Shown: positions 1 to 6,037 of the stretch, one piece after another | Layout: every line of letters begins with the position of its first letter | How positions within the stretch are numbered: position 1 is the first letter of the stretch | Assembly (NCBI GenBank): GCA_003221435.1 | Contig: QHRS01000200.1 | Location: 1 to 6,638 of the forward strand | Length of the DNA: 6,638 nt | Source: Candidatus Rokuibacteriota bacterium | GTDB taxonomy: Bacteria; Methylomirabilota; Methylomirabilia; Rokubacteriales; CSP1-6 | Direction: 5' to 3' | Position numbers and translations under genes: made by a program | The notes under the pieces: generated by a model | Seen by the model: the letters and a program-made list of their open reading frames with translations, nothing else | Told to the model about the DNA's origin: nothing | Databases searched by the model: none

Positions 1-2
1 TC

Positions 3-38
3 GGCCGGGACGCCGAACTTAAAGTCGTCCCGAACTAG
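3..38 (+). other. Possible C-terminal end of an upstream gene
   Basis: Reading from base 3, eleven sense codons (GRDAELKVVPN) run to a TAG at 36-38, with mostly G/C third positions like the real genes downstream. This could be the tail of a preceding co-directional gene cut by the window edge. It is far too short for family assignment. Another + frame is also open across this stretch, so the call rests on codon character alone. Confidence 0.25.
6..32. repeat. Short inverted repeat (7-bp arms)
   Basis: CGGGACG at 6-12 is the exact reverse complement of CGTCCCG at 26-32, with 13 bases between. No T-run follows the right arm, so it does not look like a rho-independent terminator. It may lie inside the end of an upstream gene. 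Chance occurrence is quite possible in DNA this GC-rich. Confidence 0.3.
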
Positions 39-52
39 GCCTGTCGGCGCAG

Positions 53-94
53 CGCAGCCGAAGCTGCAAGGCGCGGCGGCCAGGCACGGCTGCG
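53..94. repeat. Inverted repeat upstream of the xdhC-like gene (8-bp arms)
   Basis: CGCAGCCG at 53-60 is the exact reverse complement of CGGCTGCG at 87-94, separated by 26 bases. The right arm ends immediately before the -10-like element at 95-103. A competing smaller hairpin, GCAGC 54-58 with GCTGC 63-67 around a CGAA loop, overlaps the left arm. It could be an operator or just GC-rich background. Confidence 0.3.
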
Positions 95-103
95 TGCTAT
101 CAT
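95..103 (+). promoter_or_regulatory. Extended -10-like promoter element, possibly for a leaderless transcript
   Basis: TGCTATCAT matches the extended -10 pattern TGnTATnnT, and TATCAT differs from TATAAT at one base. It stands out as a rare A/T island. No -35-like hexamer lies 16-18 bases upstream, as is common for extended -10 promoters. The hexamer ends at 103, so transcription would begin near 110-111, at the ATG itself. No clear Shine-Dalgarno sequence precedes that ATG, which fits a leaderless mRNA. Inference from sequence only. Confidence 0.45.
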
Positions 104-110
104 CTGGACC

Positions 111-1214
111 ATGAGCGAACTATTTGAGCACATTGATCAATTGCGCCGTTCGTCGGGCCGGGTCGCCGTGGCCACGCTCGTGAACACGCGGGGGACGACG
201 CCACGGAAGGAAGGCGCGCGCATGCTCGTCGATGAGCACGGGCGCGTGCTCGGGTCGGTGACCATCGGCGGCTGCGTCGACGCGCAGGTCATCGAGGAAT
301 CGAGCGACGTCCTCGGCGCGATGAAACCGCGGCTGCTCGAGATGAACCTCGGCGACGAGGAGGCGTGGGAGATCGGGCTCACGTGTGGGGGCACGATCGA
401 GGTCTTCGTCGAGCCGATCGCCCTGGACCGTCCCTCCGATCCGACGCTCGCCTACTACGAGCGGGCTCGCGTCCACGCCGACCGGGGCGGGCGCGGCGCG
501 CTCGTCAGCCTGCTCGACGATCCAGAGGGCAAGAAGCTGTTGATCCTCGACGACGGCCGGGTCGAGGGGAGCCTCGGCACACCGGCGCTCGATGCGCGGT
601 TCACCGCCGAGGCGCGGGCCGCCATCGAGTGTGGCAAGTCGCAGACCGTGGTCCGGGACGACGTGCGCGCCTTCGTCGAGGTGTTCGCGCCGGCCGCGCT
701 GCTCCTGGTCGTCGGCGCGGGACACGTCGCGATGGCGCTCGTGTCGCAGGCGAAACTGCTCGGGTACCGGACCGTCGTGATCGACGGGCGCCCGCGCTTC
801 GCGACGCCCGAGCGGTTCCCCGACGTCGACGAGCTGAAGGTCGGAATCCCCTCAGAGCTGATCCGGACCTATCCCCTCGTCGCCTCCACCGCGCTCGTGC
901 TGGTCGCGCACGATTACAAGTACGACATCCCGGTGCTCAAGCACGCGCTCGAGCAGCCGCTCGGCTACATCGGCATGCTCGGCTCCACGCGGCGTGCCAA
1001 CGCGATCCTGAACCTCGTGGTCGAGGACGGCGTGTCCCGGGAGCTGCTCGGTCGCGTGCACGTACCGATCGGCCTCGACATCGGGGCCCAGACGGCGCCC
1101 GAGATCGCGCTCGCCGTGCTGGCCGAGATCCAGGCCGCGCGCGCCGGCCGGTCGGGGCGGCCGCTCAGAGAGGTGGCGCGCGAGCGGGCGGGGCACAACG
1201 GGGGGACCAGATAA
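111..1214 (+). CDS. XdhC/CoxI-family molybdenum hydroxylase maturation protein
   Basis: This 367-residue protein has the two-domain XdhC architecture. The N-terminal XdhC/CoxI domain (about 15-100) shows GTTPRKEGARM, then GSVTIGGC with Cys55, and a second conserved-looking Cys92 in LTCGGTIEVF. The C-terminal Rossmann-type XdhC domain starts at about 197 with VVGAGHVA (200-207), followed by YIGMLGS (286-292) and a PIGLDIGAQTAPEIA motif near the end. Family members act in the cytoplasm: they bind Moco, keep its sulfurated form stable and help insert it into xanthine dehydrogenase, CO dehydrogenase or related enzymes. No target hydroxylase gene is in the window, so the client is unknown. The ATG at 111 is the only good start after the in-frame TAG at 36-38, and it has no clear ribosome-binding site. 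It heads the gene cluster. Family call is firm; exact partner is not. Confidence 0.93.
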   Translation: MSELFEHIDQLRRSSGRVAVATLVNTRGTTPRKEGARMLVDEHGRVLGSVTIGGCVDAQVIEESSDVLGAMKPRLLEMNLGDEEAWEIGLTCGGTIEVFVEPIALDRPSDPTLAYYERARVHADRGGRGALVSLLDDPEGKKLLILDDGRVEGSLGTPALDARFTAEARAAIECGKSQTVVRDDVRAFVEVFAPAALLLVVGAGHVAMALVSQAKLLGYRTVVIDGRPRFATPERFPDVDELKVGIPSELIRTYPLVASTALVLVAHDYKYDIPVLKHALEQPLGYIGMLGSTRRANAILNLVVEDGVSRELLGRVHVPIGLDIGAQTAPEIALAVLAEIQAARAGRSGRPLREVARERAGHNGGTR

Positions 1215-1219
1215 GGGAG
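1215..1219 (+). promoter_or_regulatory. Ribosome-binding site of the moeA-like gene
   Basis: GGGAG directly follows the TAA of the XdhC-like gene and lies 11 bases before the ATG at 1231, a slightly long spacing. The 16-base gap has no room for a separate promoter or terminator, supporting co-transcription. Confidence 0.5.
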
Positions 1220-1230
1220 CACCAGCCACC

Positions 1231-2235
1231 ATGAAAGCCCACGCGATTCACAAGGACGTGACGCCGGCGATGCTCGTCGGCCGCGTGCTCTGTCACGATG
1301 TGCGCGATCCCGTCCGCAAGGTTGCCGCCCACAAGGGGGACGTGATCGACGAGGCCTCGGCCCGGACGCTGCTCGGCCTGCCGTGGGAGGAGCTCCACGT
1401 TCTCGAGATGGAGCCGGGTGACATTCACGAAGAGCAGGCCGGCAAGCGCCTCGCCGCTGCGGTCGTGGGCGACGGCGTCGAGGTCAAAGGCTACTCGGAG
1501 GGGAAGTGGAGTCTGGCGGCGACGCGGCGCGGCCTGTTCCGGGTCCGCGCGGATGCGCTGCGGCGCGCGAATGCGCTCGAGGGCATTTCCGTGTACACGC
1601 TCTTCCACGGGCTGCCGGTCGAGCCGGGCGAGGTCGTGGCGCGATGCAAGATCACGCCCCTCGTCATCGCCGGGACGACGATCGAAACCATCGAGCGGCT
1701 GGGCGGCGAGGTCAAGGGACTCGTCGCGGTAGATGGGTTCCGGCCGTTCACGGTGGGCGCCGTCGCGCGCGAGAGCCTCGACGACAGGCAGCGCGCGCGG
1801 TTCGAGAAATCGTTGCGGGCGAAGATCGACTGGTTCGGTGCGCGTCTCTTGCCCATCCGGTATGCGGGGCCGGCGGTCTCCGACGTCGCGAAGGAGCTGA
1901 ACGAGCTGCACGCCGCGGGGGTCGAGGTGCTGATCGTGGCGGGCGCGAGCGCGCTCGACCCGCTCGATCCGGTGTTCGGCGCCCTCGCGCGGGTCGGTGC
2001 GCGCATGGACCGCCACGGGGCGCCGGCGCATCCCGGCAGCCTGCTCTGGATCGCGAGCTGGGAGGGGCGGCCGGTGGTCGGCATGCCGTCGTGCGGGATG
2101 TTCTCCGAGGCGACGGGCGAGCGGGTCGGCAACCTCGAGTTGGCCGAGCTGGGCCACGGCGGGCTCCTCTCGCGCGATTCCGCCTATCGCTTTCCGCCCT
2201 ATCGCGCCAACGTCGCGAGGGGAGAGCTTGAGTGA
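1231..2235 (+). CDS. MoeA-like molybdopterin-binding protein
   Basis: The 334-residue protein resembles the MoeA/MogA/MoaB superfamily. The N-terminal part has MoeA-like features: a VGRVLCHDV segment near residue 17, HKGDVID, and HEEQAGKRLAAAVVG followed by LFRVRADALRRAN, which parallels the MoeA domain III region. The C-terminal MoCF-type fold carries VEVLIVAGASALDPLDP (231-247), HPGS (267-270) and PVVGMPSCGMFS with Cys288. The PSCG loop sits where MoeA and MogA have a GLPGNP-type loop, suggesting a divergent MoeA-like group rather than true MoeA, which is about 400 residues long. Family knowledge supports molybdopterin or Moco binding; the exact reaction is not established. Adjacency to XdhC suggests a role in Moco modification or delivery to a molybdenum hydroxylase. 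Its TGA overlaps the next gene's GTG by four bases (GTGA). Confidence 0.82.
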   Translation: MKAHAIHKDVTPAMLVGRVLCHDVRDPVRKVAAHKGDVIDEASARTLLGLPWEELHVLEMEPGDIHEEQAGKRLAAAVVGDGVEVKGYSEGKWSLAATRRGLFRVRADALRRANALEGISVYTLFHGLPVEPGEVVARCKITPLVIAGTTIETIERLGGEVKGLVAVDGFRPFTVGAVARESLDDRQRARFEKSLRAKIDWFGARLLPIRYAGPAVSDVAKELNELHAAGVEVLIVAGASALDPLDPVFGALARVGARMDRHGAPAHPGSLLWIASWEGRPVVGMPSCGMFSEATGERVGNLELAELGHGGLLSRDSAYRFPPYRANVARGELE

Positions 2236-2606
2236 CCACGGCGGCCGGGGTGTACTCCAGCGTCATCCGCGAGCGGTGGCGGAGGCCGCGGTTTCGCGGG
2301 GTGCTGGCCGGGGCGACCGTGACCGCAGAGGACGTGAACCCGCTCTGCGGCGACCGGATCCGGCTGGCGTTGCGGCTCGAGGGCCCCATGCTGGCGGAGG
2401 CCCGGTTCACGGGGGACAGCTGCGCGATCTGCGCGGCGTCCGCCGACGTGCTCCTGGAGACGGTCCAGGGCAAGAGCGTGGCCGACGCAGTCGCGGTGAC
2501 GACGGAGGACCTGCTCACGATCCTCGAAGCCGACATCCGGCCGACCCGGATGAAGTGCGTGACCCTCCCCCTGTCGGCTCTGAAGGCGGCCCTCCATGCG
2601 TCTTGA
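2232..2606 (+). CDS. Short SufU/IscU-family sulfur carrier or Fe-S scaffold protein
   Basis: This 124-residue protein has the family's three ligand cysteines: Cys39 in NPLCGD with Asp41, Cys64 in GDSCAIC, and Cys109 in RMKCVTLPLSAL. The Lys before Cys109 and the context with SufS resemble SufU, whereas IscU normally has His there within an LPPVK context. Yet the Cys64-Cys109 spacing of 45 is close to IscU and lacks most of the insertion known in Bacillus SufU. A fourth cysteine, Cys67, makes a CxxC. SufU proteins are zinc-dependent sulfur acceptors for SufS; IscU builds Fe-S clusters. GTG at 2232 is chosen because it overlaps the preceding stop (GTGA) and follows a purine-rich AGGGGAGAG at 2218-2226. 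A second GTG at 2250 would also begin near the family's usual N-terminus (VYSSVIRERWRRPR). The gene overlaps the desulfurase gene by 11 bases, implying a functional pair. Confidence 0.87.
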   Translation: MTTAAGVYSSVIRERWRRPRFRGVLAGATVTAEDVNPLCGDRIRLALRLEGPMLAEARFTGDSCAICAASADVLLETVQGKSVADAVAVTTEDLLTILEADIRPTRMKCVTLPLSALKAALHAS

Positions 2607-3813
2607 CGAGCTGACCCGCCCGGACTTTCCGATCCTCGAGCGCCGGGTCAACGGCCAGCCGCTCGTGTATCTCGATTCCGCCGCGTCGAGCCAGAAACCG
2701 CGGCAGGTGATCGAGGCGATGACCCGGTACTACGAGACCTCGCACTCGAACGTCCACCGCTCCATTCACACGCTCGGCGAGGAGGCGACCGAGCTCTACG
2801 AGAGCGCGCGCGACCACGTCCAGCGATTCCTGGGCGCCGCATCGCGCGAGGAGATCGTCTTCACGCGCGGCACGACCGACGGCCTCAACCTGCTCGCGGA
2901 GGCGATCGGGCGCACGCTCCGCCCCGGCGACGAGGTCCTGATCACCGAGATGGAGCATCACTCGAACATCATCCCGTGGCAGATGGCCGTGCGCGACCGG
3001 GGCGCCGTGCTGAAGGCGGTGCCCGTGGTGGGCGAGGGGTTCCTCGACGTGGAGGCCTTCAGCCGCCTGCTGACGGCTCGGACGCGCGTGGTCGCGGTGG
3101 CCCACGTCTCGAACGTGCTCGGCACGATCAACCCGGTCCGCCAGATCGTCGCGCGCGCGCGCGACGTGGGGGCGCTGTCGGTCATCGACGGCGCGCAGGC
3201 GGCGCCGCACCTGCCGCTCGACGTGTCGCAGCTGGGCTGCGACTTCTACGTCTGCTCGCCCCACAAGATGCTCGGGCCGACGGGGATCGGCATCCTGTAC
3301 GGCCGGCGGGCCGCGCTCGACGCGCTCGAGCCAGCCCGGGGCGGCGGCGAGATGATCAAGGAGGTCTGGATCGATCGCGCGCGGTGGAACGACCTGCCCT
3401 GGCGGTTCGAGCCGGGAACGCCGCCGGTCGCCGAGGCTATCGGCCTCGCGGCGGCGATCGAGTACCTCGAGAAACTCGGGATGCACCAGGTCTCGGAGCA
3501 CGAGCGGGCGCTGACGCGGGATGCGCTGGACGCCCTGTCCGCGATTCCGGACGTCACCGTCTACGGCCCGCGCGACCCGGAAATCAAGGGGGCCGTCGTC
3601 GCGTTCAACGTGGCCGACCTCCACCCGCACGACGCGGCCGCGCTCCTCGACGCCGAGGGGATCGCGGTGCGGGCCGGGCATCACTGTGCCCAGCCGTTGA
3701 TGCGCCACCTCGGAACCGTCGGGACCGTCCGCGCGAGCTTCTCCGTCTATACCGCGCCCGACGAGGTCGCGCGGCTGGCCCGCGCGGTGTCCGGTCTCAA
3801 GTCGATGCTCTAG
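2596..3813 (+). CDS. sufS: SufS-type (group II) cysteine desulfurase
   Basis: This 405-residue PLP enzyme converts L-cysteine to alanine and leaves a persulfide on an active-site cysteine. Visible residues: His122 in EHHSNIIPW, Asp198 and Gln201 in VIDGAQ, the PLP-binding Lys224 in SPHKMLGPTGIG, the catalytic Cys364 in RAGHHCAQPLM and substrate-binding Arg379. Cys364 and Arg379 carry the same numbers as in E. coli SufS. The N-terminus (DFPILERRVNGQPLVYLD) and SNVHRSIHTLGEEAT are typical of SufS rather than IscS/NifS. A GAAGG at 2582-2586 precedes the ATG by nine bases, inside the upstream gene. Length and motifs are complete, so the enzyme should be active. SufB, SufC and SufD are absent from the window. 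The sulfur may go to Fe-S clusters via the adjacent SufU-like protein, or to Moco on the XdhC-like protein; sequence alone cannot separate these. Confidence 0.95.
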   Translation: MRLDELTRPDFPILERRVNGQPLVYLDSAASSQKPRQVIEAMTRYYETSHSNVHRSIHTLGEEATELYESARDHVQRFLGAASREEIVFTRGTTDGLNLLAEAIGRTLRPGDEVLITEMEHHSNIIPWQMAVRDRGAVLKAVPVVGEGFLDVEAFSRLLTARTRVVAVAHVSNVLGTINPVRQIVARARDVGALSVIDGAQAAPHLPLDVSQLGCDFYVCSPHKMLGPTGIGILYGRRAALDALEPARGGGEMIKEVWIDRARWNDLPWRFEPGTPPVAEAIGLAAAIEYLEKLGMHQVSEHERALTRDALDALSAIPDVTVYGPRDPEIKGAVVAFNVADLHPHDAAALLDAEGIAVRAGHHCAQPLMRHLGTVGTVRASFSVYTAPDEVARLARAVSGLKSML

Positions 3814-3814
3814 G

Positions 3815-4747
3815 ATGCACACGCCGCGGGATCCGTTCCGATCGCCCCGCTTCGGCCAGATCGCGACCTTCATGCTGCTGCCGCATGTGCGCGAGGTGGC
3901 GGAGCTCGACGTTGCGCTAATCGGCGTCCCGTACGACGGCGGGTCGTCGTATCGCACCGGAGCGCGCTTCGGGCCACGCGCCGTGCGCGAGCAGTCCTCG
4001 CTGATCCGCCCGTGGCACCCGGTGCTCAAGGTGCATCCGTTTGAGCGGCTCCGCGTCGCCGACTACGGCGACATCGACGTCGTGCCGATCTCGATCGAGC
4101 GGACCTACGAGGAGATCGAGCGCGGCGTGCAGCGGGTCGTGGAGGCGGGCGCGGTGCCGGTCTGTGTCGGCGGCGACCACTCGATCACGCTCCCGATCCT
4201 CCGGGCCATCGCGCGGCGCCACGGCCCCGTCCGCGTCGTGCACTTCGACGCGCATCCCGACACGTGGGACGAGTACTTCGGGTCGAAGTACTTCCACGGC
4301 ACGCCGTTCCGCCGCGCCATCGAGGAAGGGCTGATCGACTCCCGGCGCATGATCCAGGTCGGGATCCGCGGACCGCTCTACGGGCCTGAGGACTTCGCCT
4401 TTCATGAGGCGCACGGGCTCGAGGTCATCCGCATCGAGACCGTCAAGGAGCAGGGCACGGCGTGGGTCGCGCGCAAGCTCGCGCGGCTCGCGGGCGGTCC
4501 CGTGTACTGCTCGTTCGACATCGACTGCGTGGATCCGGCGTACGCACCGGCGACCGGCACGCCGGAGGTCGGCGGGCTCAGCTCCTACGAGGCGCTGGCG
4601 ATCGTCCGGGGGCTCCAGGGCCTCCAGCTGATCGGCTGCGACCTCGTCGAGGTCAGCCCGCCCTACGACGGACCCGGCCAGATCACGTCGCTCCTGGCCG
4701 CCAACCTGCTCTTCGAATTCGTGTCCCTCCTGGCGCTCGCACGTTGA
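3815..4747 (+). CDS. speB: Agmatinase-family ureohydrolase
   Basis: The 310-residue protein is a complete ureohydrolase of the arginase/agmatinase fold. Six expected binuclear-metal ligands are present: His122 (GGDHSITLP), Asp145, His147 and Asp149 (FDAHPDTWD), and Asp235 and Asp237 (SFDIDCVDPAYAPATGTPE). His161 in FHGTPFRRA corresponds to the agmatinase substrate-side histidine, and EEGLID plus QVGIRG are agmatinase-like. The N-terminal SPRFGQIATFM is typical of bacterial agmatinases. The expected reaction is agmatine to putrescine and urea in the cytoplasm, usually with manganese. Related enzymes use guanidinobutyrate, guanidinopropionate or free guanidine, so the substrate is inferred. The ATG begins one base after the desulfurase TAG with no clear Shine-Dalgarno, suggesting coupled translation. 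No arginine decarboxylase or urease is in the window. Confidence 0.88.
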   Translation: MHTPRDPFRSPRFGQIATFMLLPHVREVAELDVALIGVPYDGGSSYRTGARFGPRAVREQSSLIRPWHPVLKVHPFERLRVADYGDIDVVPISIERTYEEIERGVQRVVEAGAVPVCVGGDHSITLPILRAIARRHGPVRVVHFDAHPDTWDEYFGSKYFHGTPFRRAIEEGLIDSRRMIQVGIRGPLYGPEDFAFHEAHGLEVIRIETVKEQGTAWVARKLARLAGGPVYCSFDIDCVDPAYAPATGTPEVGGLSSYEALAIVRGLQGLQLIGCDLVEVSPPYDGPGQITSLLAANLLFEFVSLLALAR

Positions 4748-6027
4748 CGCGCGCCACGGCTCTCGTGATCGGCCTCGTCGCCCTGCTGGCGGCGGCGCCC
4801 GCTTCGGCCGAGACGGTGGCGCTCGTCGAAGTCGAAGGTGTGATCAGCCCAGTGACCGTGCGGATCATGAGCACCGCGCTCGACCGCGCGCGAAGCCAGC
4901 GTGCGGTGGCGCTCATCGTGCAGCTCGACACGCCCGGCGGGCTCGAGCGCTCGATGCGCTCGATCGTCCAGCAGATCCTCAACTCGGACATTCCCGTCGT
5001 CGTCTACGTGGCGCCCACGGGGGCTCGGGCCGCTTCGGCGGGCGTCTTCCTCACGATCGCCGCGCACGTCGCCGCGATGGCGCCCGCCACCAATATCGGC
5101 GCGGCGCACCCGGTCGCGGTCGGGGGCGGCAGCCTCGACAAGGAGAGCATGAAGAAGGTCGAGAACGACGCGGCGGCGTTCGCGCGGACGATCGCGGCCA
5201 CGCGCGGGCGCAACATCGAGTGGGCCGAGAAGGCCGTGCGGCAGTCGGTCTCGGCGACCGAACGGGAAGCGGTCAAGCTCAACATCGTCGACCTCGTCGC
5301 GGATTCGACCACCGATCTGCTCGACAAGATCGACGGGCGCCGGGTCAAGACCCCGCGGGGCGCGGTCGTCCTCCGGACGAGGGGCGCCGTCGTGCAGTCG
5401 ATCCAGATCGGGTTCCGCGACCGGATCCTCAACGTCATCACGGACCCGAACGTGGCCTACGTCCTGATGATGCTCGGCATGCTCGGCCTGTTCTTCGAGC
5501 TGTCGAACCCCGGCGTGATCCTGCCGGGGGTGATCGGCGGCATCTCGTTGATCCTCGCGTTCTTCGCCTTCCAGAACCTGCCGATCAGCTACGCGGGACT
5601 CCTGTTGATCCTGTTCGGTATCGTGCTGTTCATCGCCGAGATCAAGGTGGTGAGCCATGGCGTGCTGGCGGTCGGCGGGGTAGTCTCCCTGCTGCTCGGC
5701 TCGCTGATGCTCTACGAGGCGCCGGCGGCCGACCTGCGCGTGTCATGGTGGGTGCTCCTGCCGACCGTCTCCCTGACGGCGGGGATGTTCATCGTCGCGC
5801 TCACGGCCGGCGTCAAGGCGCTCGGCCGGCGGCCGATCACCGGCGCGGCCGGCCTGATCGGCCTCACGGGTGTCGCGCGCTCCCCGCTCGATCCCGAGGG
5901 CCAGGTGCGCGTGCTGGGCGAGTTGTGGCGGGCCCGCGCGGACCCGGGCCCGGTCGCGGAGGGCGAGACAGTACGGGTGGTCGCGGTCGAGGGGCTGACA
6001 CTCAAGGTCGTCAAGGCGGCGCCATAG
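4744..6027 (+). CDS. nfeD: NfeD-family membrane serine protease (ClpP-class)
   Basis: TTG at 4744 overlaps the preceding TGA (TTGA) and gives a 427-residue protein beginning with a clean signal peptide: Arg3, a hydrophobic core, and an APASA-E cleavage site after residue 22. No ATG or GTG giving a better N-terminus lies nearby; GTG at 4765 would remove the basic n-region. The ClpP-class protease domain (about 24-230) has LDTPGGLERSM, the nucleophile Ser98 in AASAG, and Lys138 in a KxxND pattern, matching the Ser97/Lys138 dyad of the archaeal NfeD homologue PH1510. Five probable membrane segments follow (about 237-253, 257-276, 281-300, 305-324, 335-360), then a C-terminal NfeD OB-fold domain (362-427). 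PH1510 cleaves a partner stomatin; the slipin gene ten bases downstream fits this. No strong ribosome-binding site is visible, so translation is probably coupled. Confidence 0.92.
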   Translation: MTRATALVIGLVALLAAAPASAETVALVEVEGVISPVTVRIMSTALDRARSQRAVALIVQLDTPGGLERSMRSIVQQILNSDIPVVVYVAPTGARAASAGVFLTIAAHVAAMAPATNIGAAHPVAVGGGSLDKESMKKVENDAAAFARTIAATRGRNIEWAEKAVRQSVSATEREAVKLNIVDLVADSTTDLLDKIDGRRVKTPRGAVVLRTRGAVVQSIQIGFRDRILNVITDPNVAYVLMMLGMLGLFFELSNPGVILPGVIGGISLILAFFAFQNLPISYAGLLLILFGIVLFIAEIKVVSHGVLAVGGVVSLLLGSLMLYEAPAADLRVSWWVLLPTVSLTAGMFIVALTAGVKALGRRPITGAAGLIGLTGVARSPLDPEGQVRVLGELWRARADPGPVAEGETVRVVAVEGLTLKVVKAAP

Positions 6028-6031
6028 GAGG
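6026..6031 (+). promoter_or_regulatory. Ribosome-binding site of the slipin gene
   Basis: AGGAGG overlaps the nfeD TAG and sits six bases before the ATG at 6038. It is the strongest Shine-Dalgarno sequence in the window. The spacing favours ATG 6038 over the GTG at 6035, which would be only three bases away. Confidence 0.85.
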
Positions 6032-6037
6032 CGGGTG

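Noticed and set aside
6..32. Hairpin as a rho-independent terminator of an upstream gene
   Set aside because: No T-rich tract follows the right arm, and it would lie before the candidate upstream stop codon at 36-38.
1165..2157. Open frame on the - strand (330 codons) opposite the MoeA-like gene
   Set aside because: Low-complexity Arg/Asp/Pro-rich translation and no recognisable motif; the + strand gene explains the region.
2232..2606. Alternative reading as SufE, the other common SufS partner
   Set aside because: SufE has a single active-site cysteine and a different fold. This protein has the three-cysteine plus Asp ligand pattern of SufU/IscU.
3150..3163. Fourteen-base alternating CG tract inside the desulfurase gene
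   Set aside because: It simply encodes an ARAR stretch with GC-rich codons. It could form Z-DNA or slip, but nothing supports a function.
2976..3920. Second + strand frame within the desulfurase gene
   Set aside because: Its Arg/Gly/Ala-rich translation is a frame-shifted shadow of the desulfurase coding sequence, with no independent start signal or domain.
2515..4029. Long open frame on the - strand (504 codons) opposite the desulfurase gene
   Set aside because: It is antisense to a gene with complete SufS motifs. Its Arg/Asp/His-rich translation shows no family motif, as expected for the shadow of a GC-rich gene.
4462..4743. Upstream extension of the nfeD reading frame
   Set aside because: It overlaps the metal-binding half of the ureohydrolase gene, reads as Arg/Gly-rich shadow and would bury the signal peptide.
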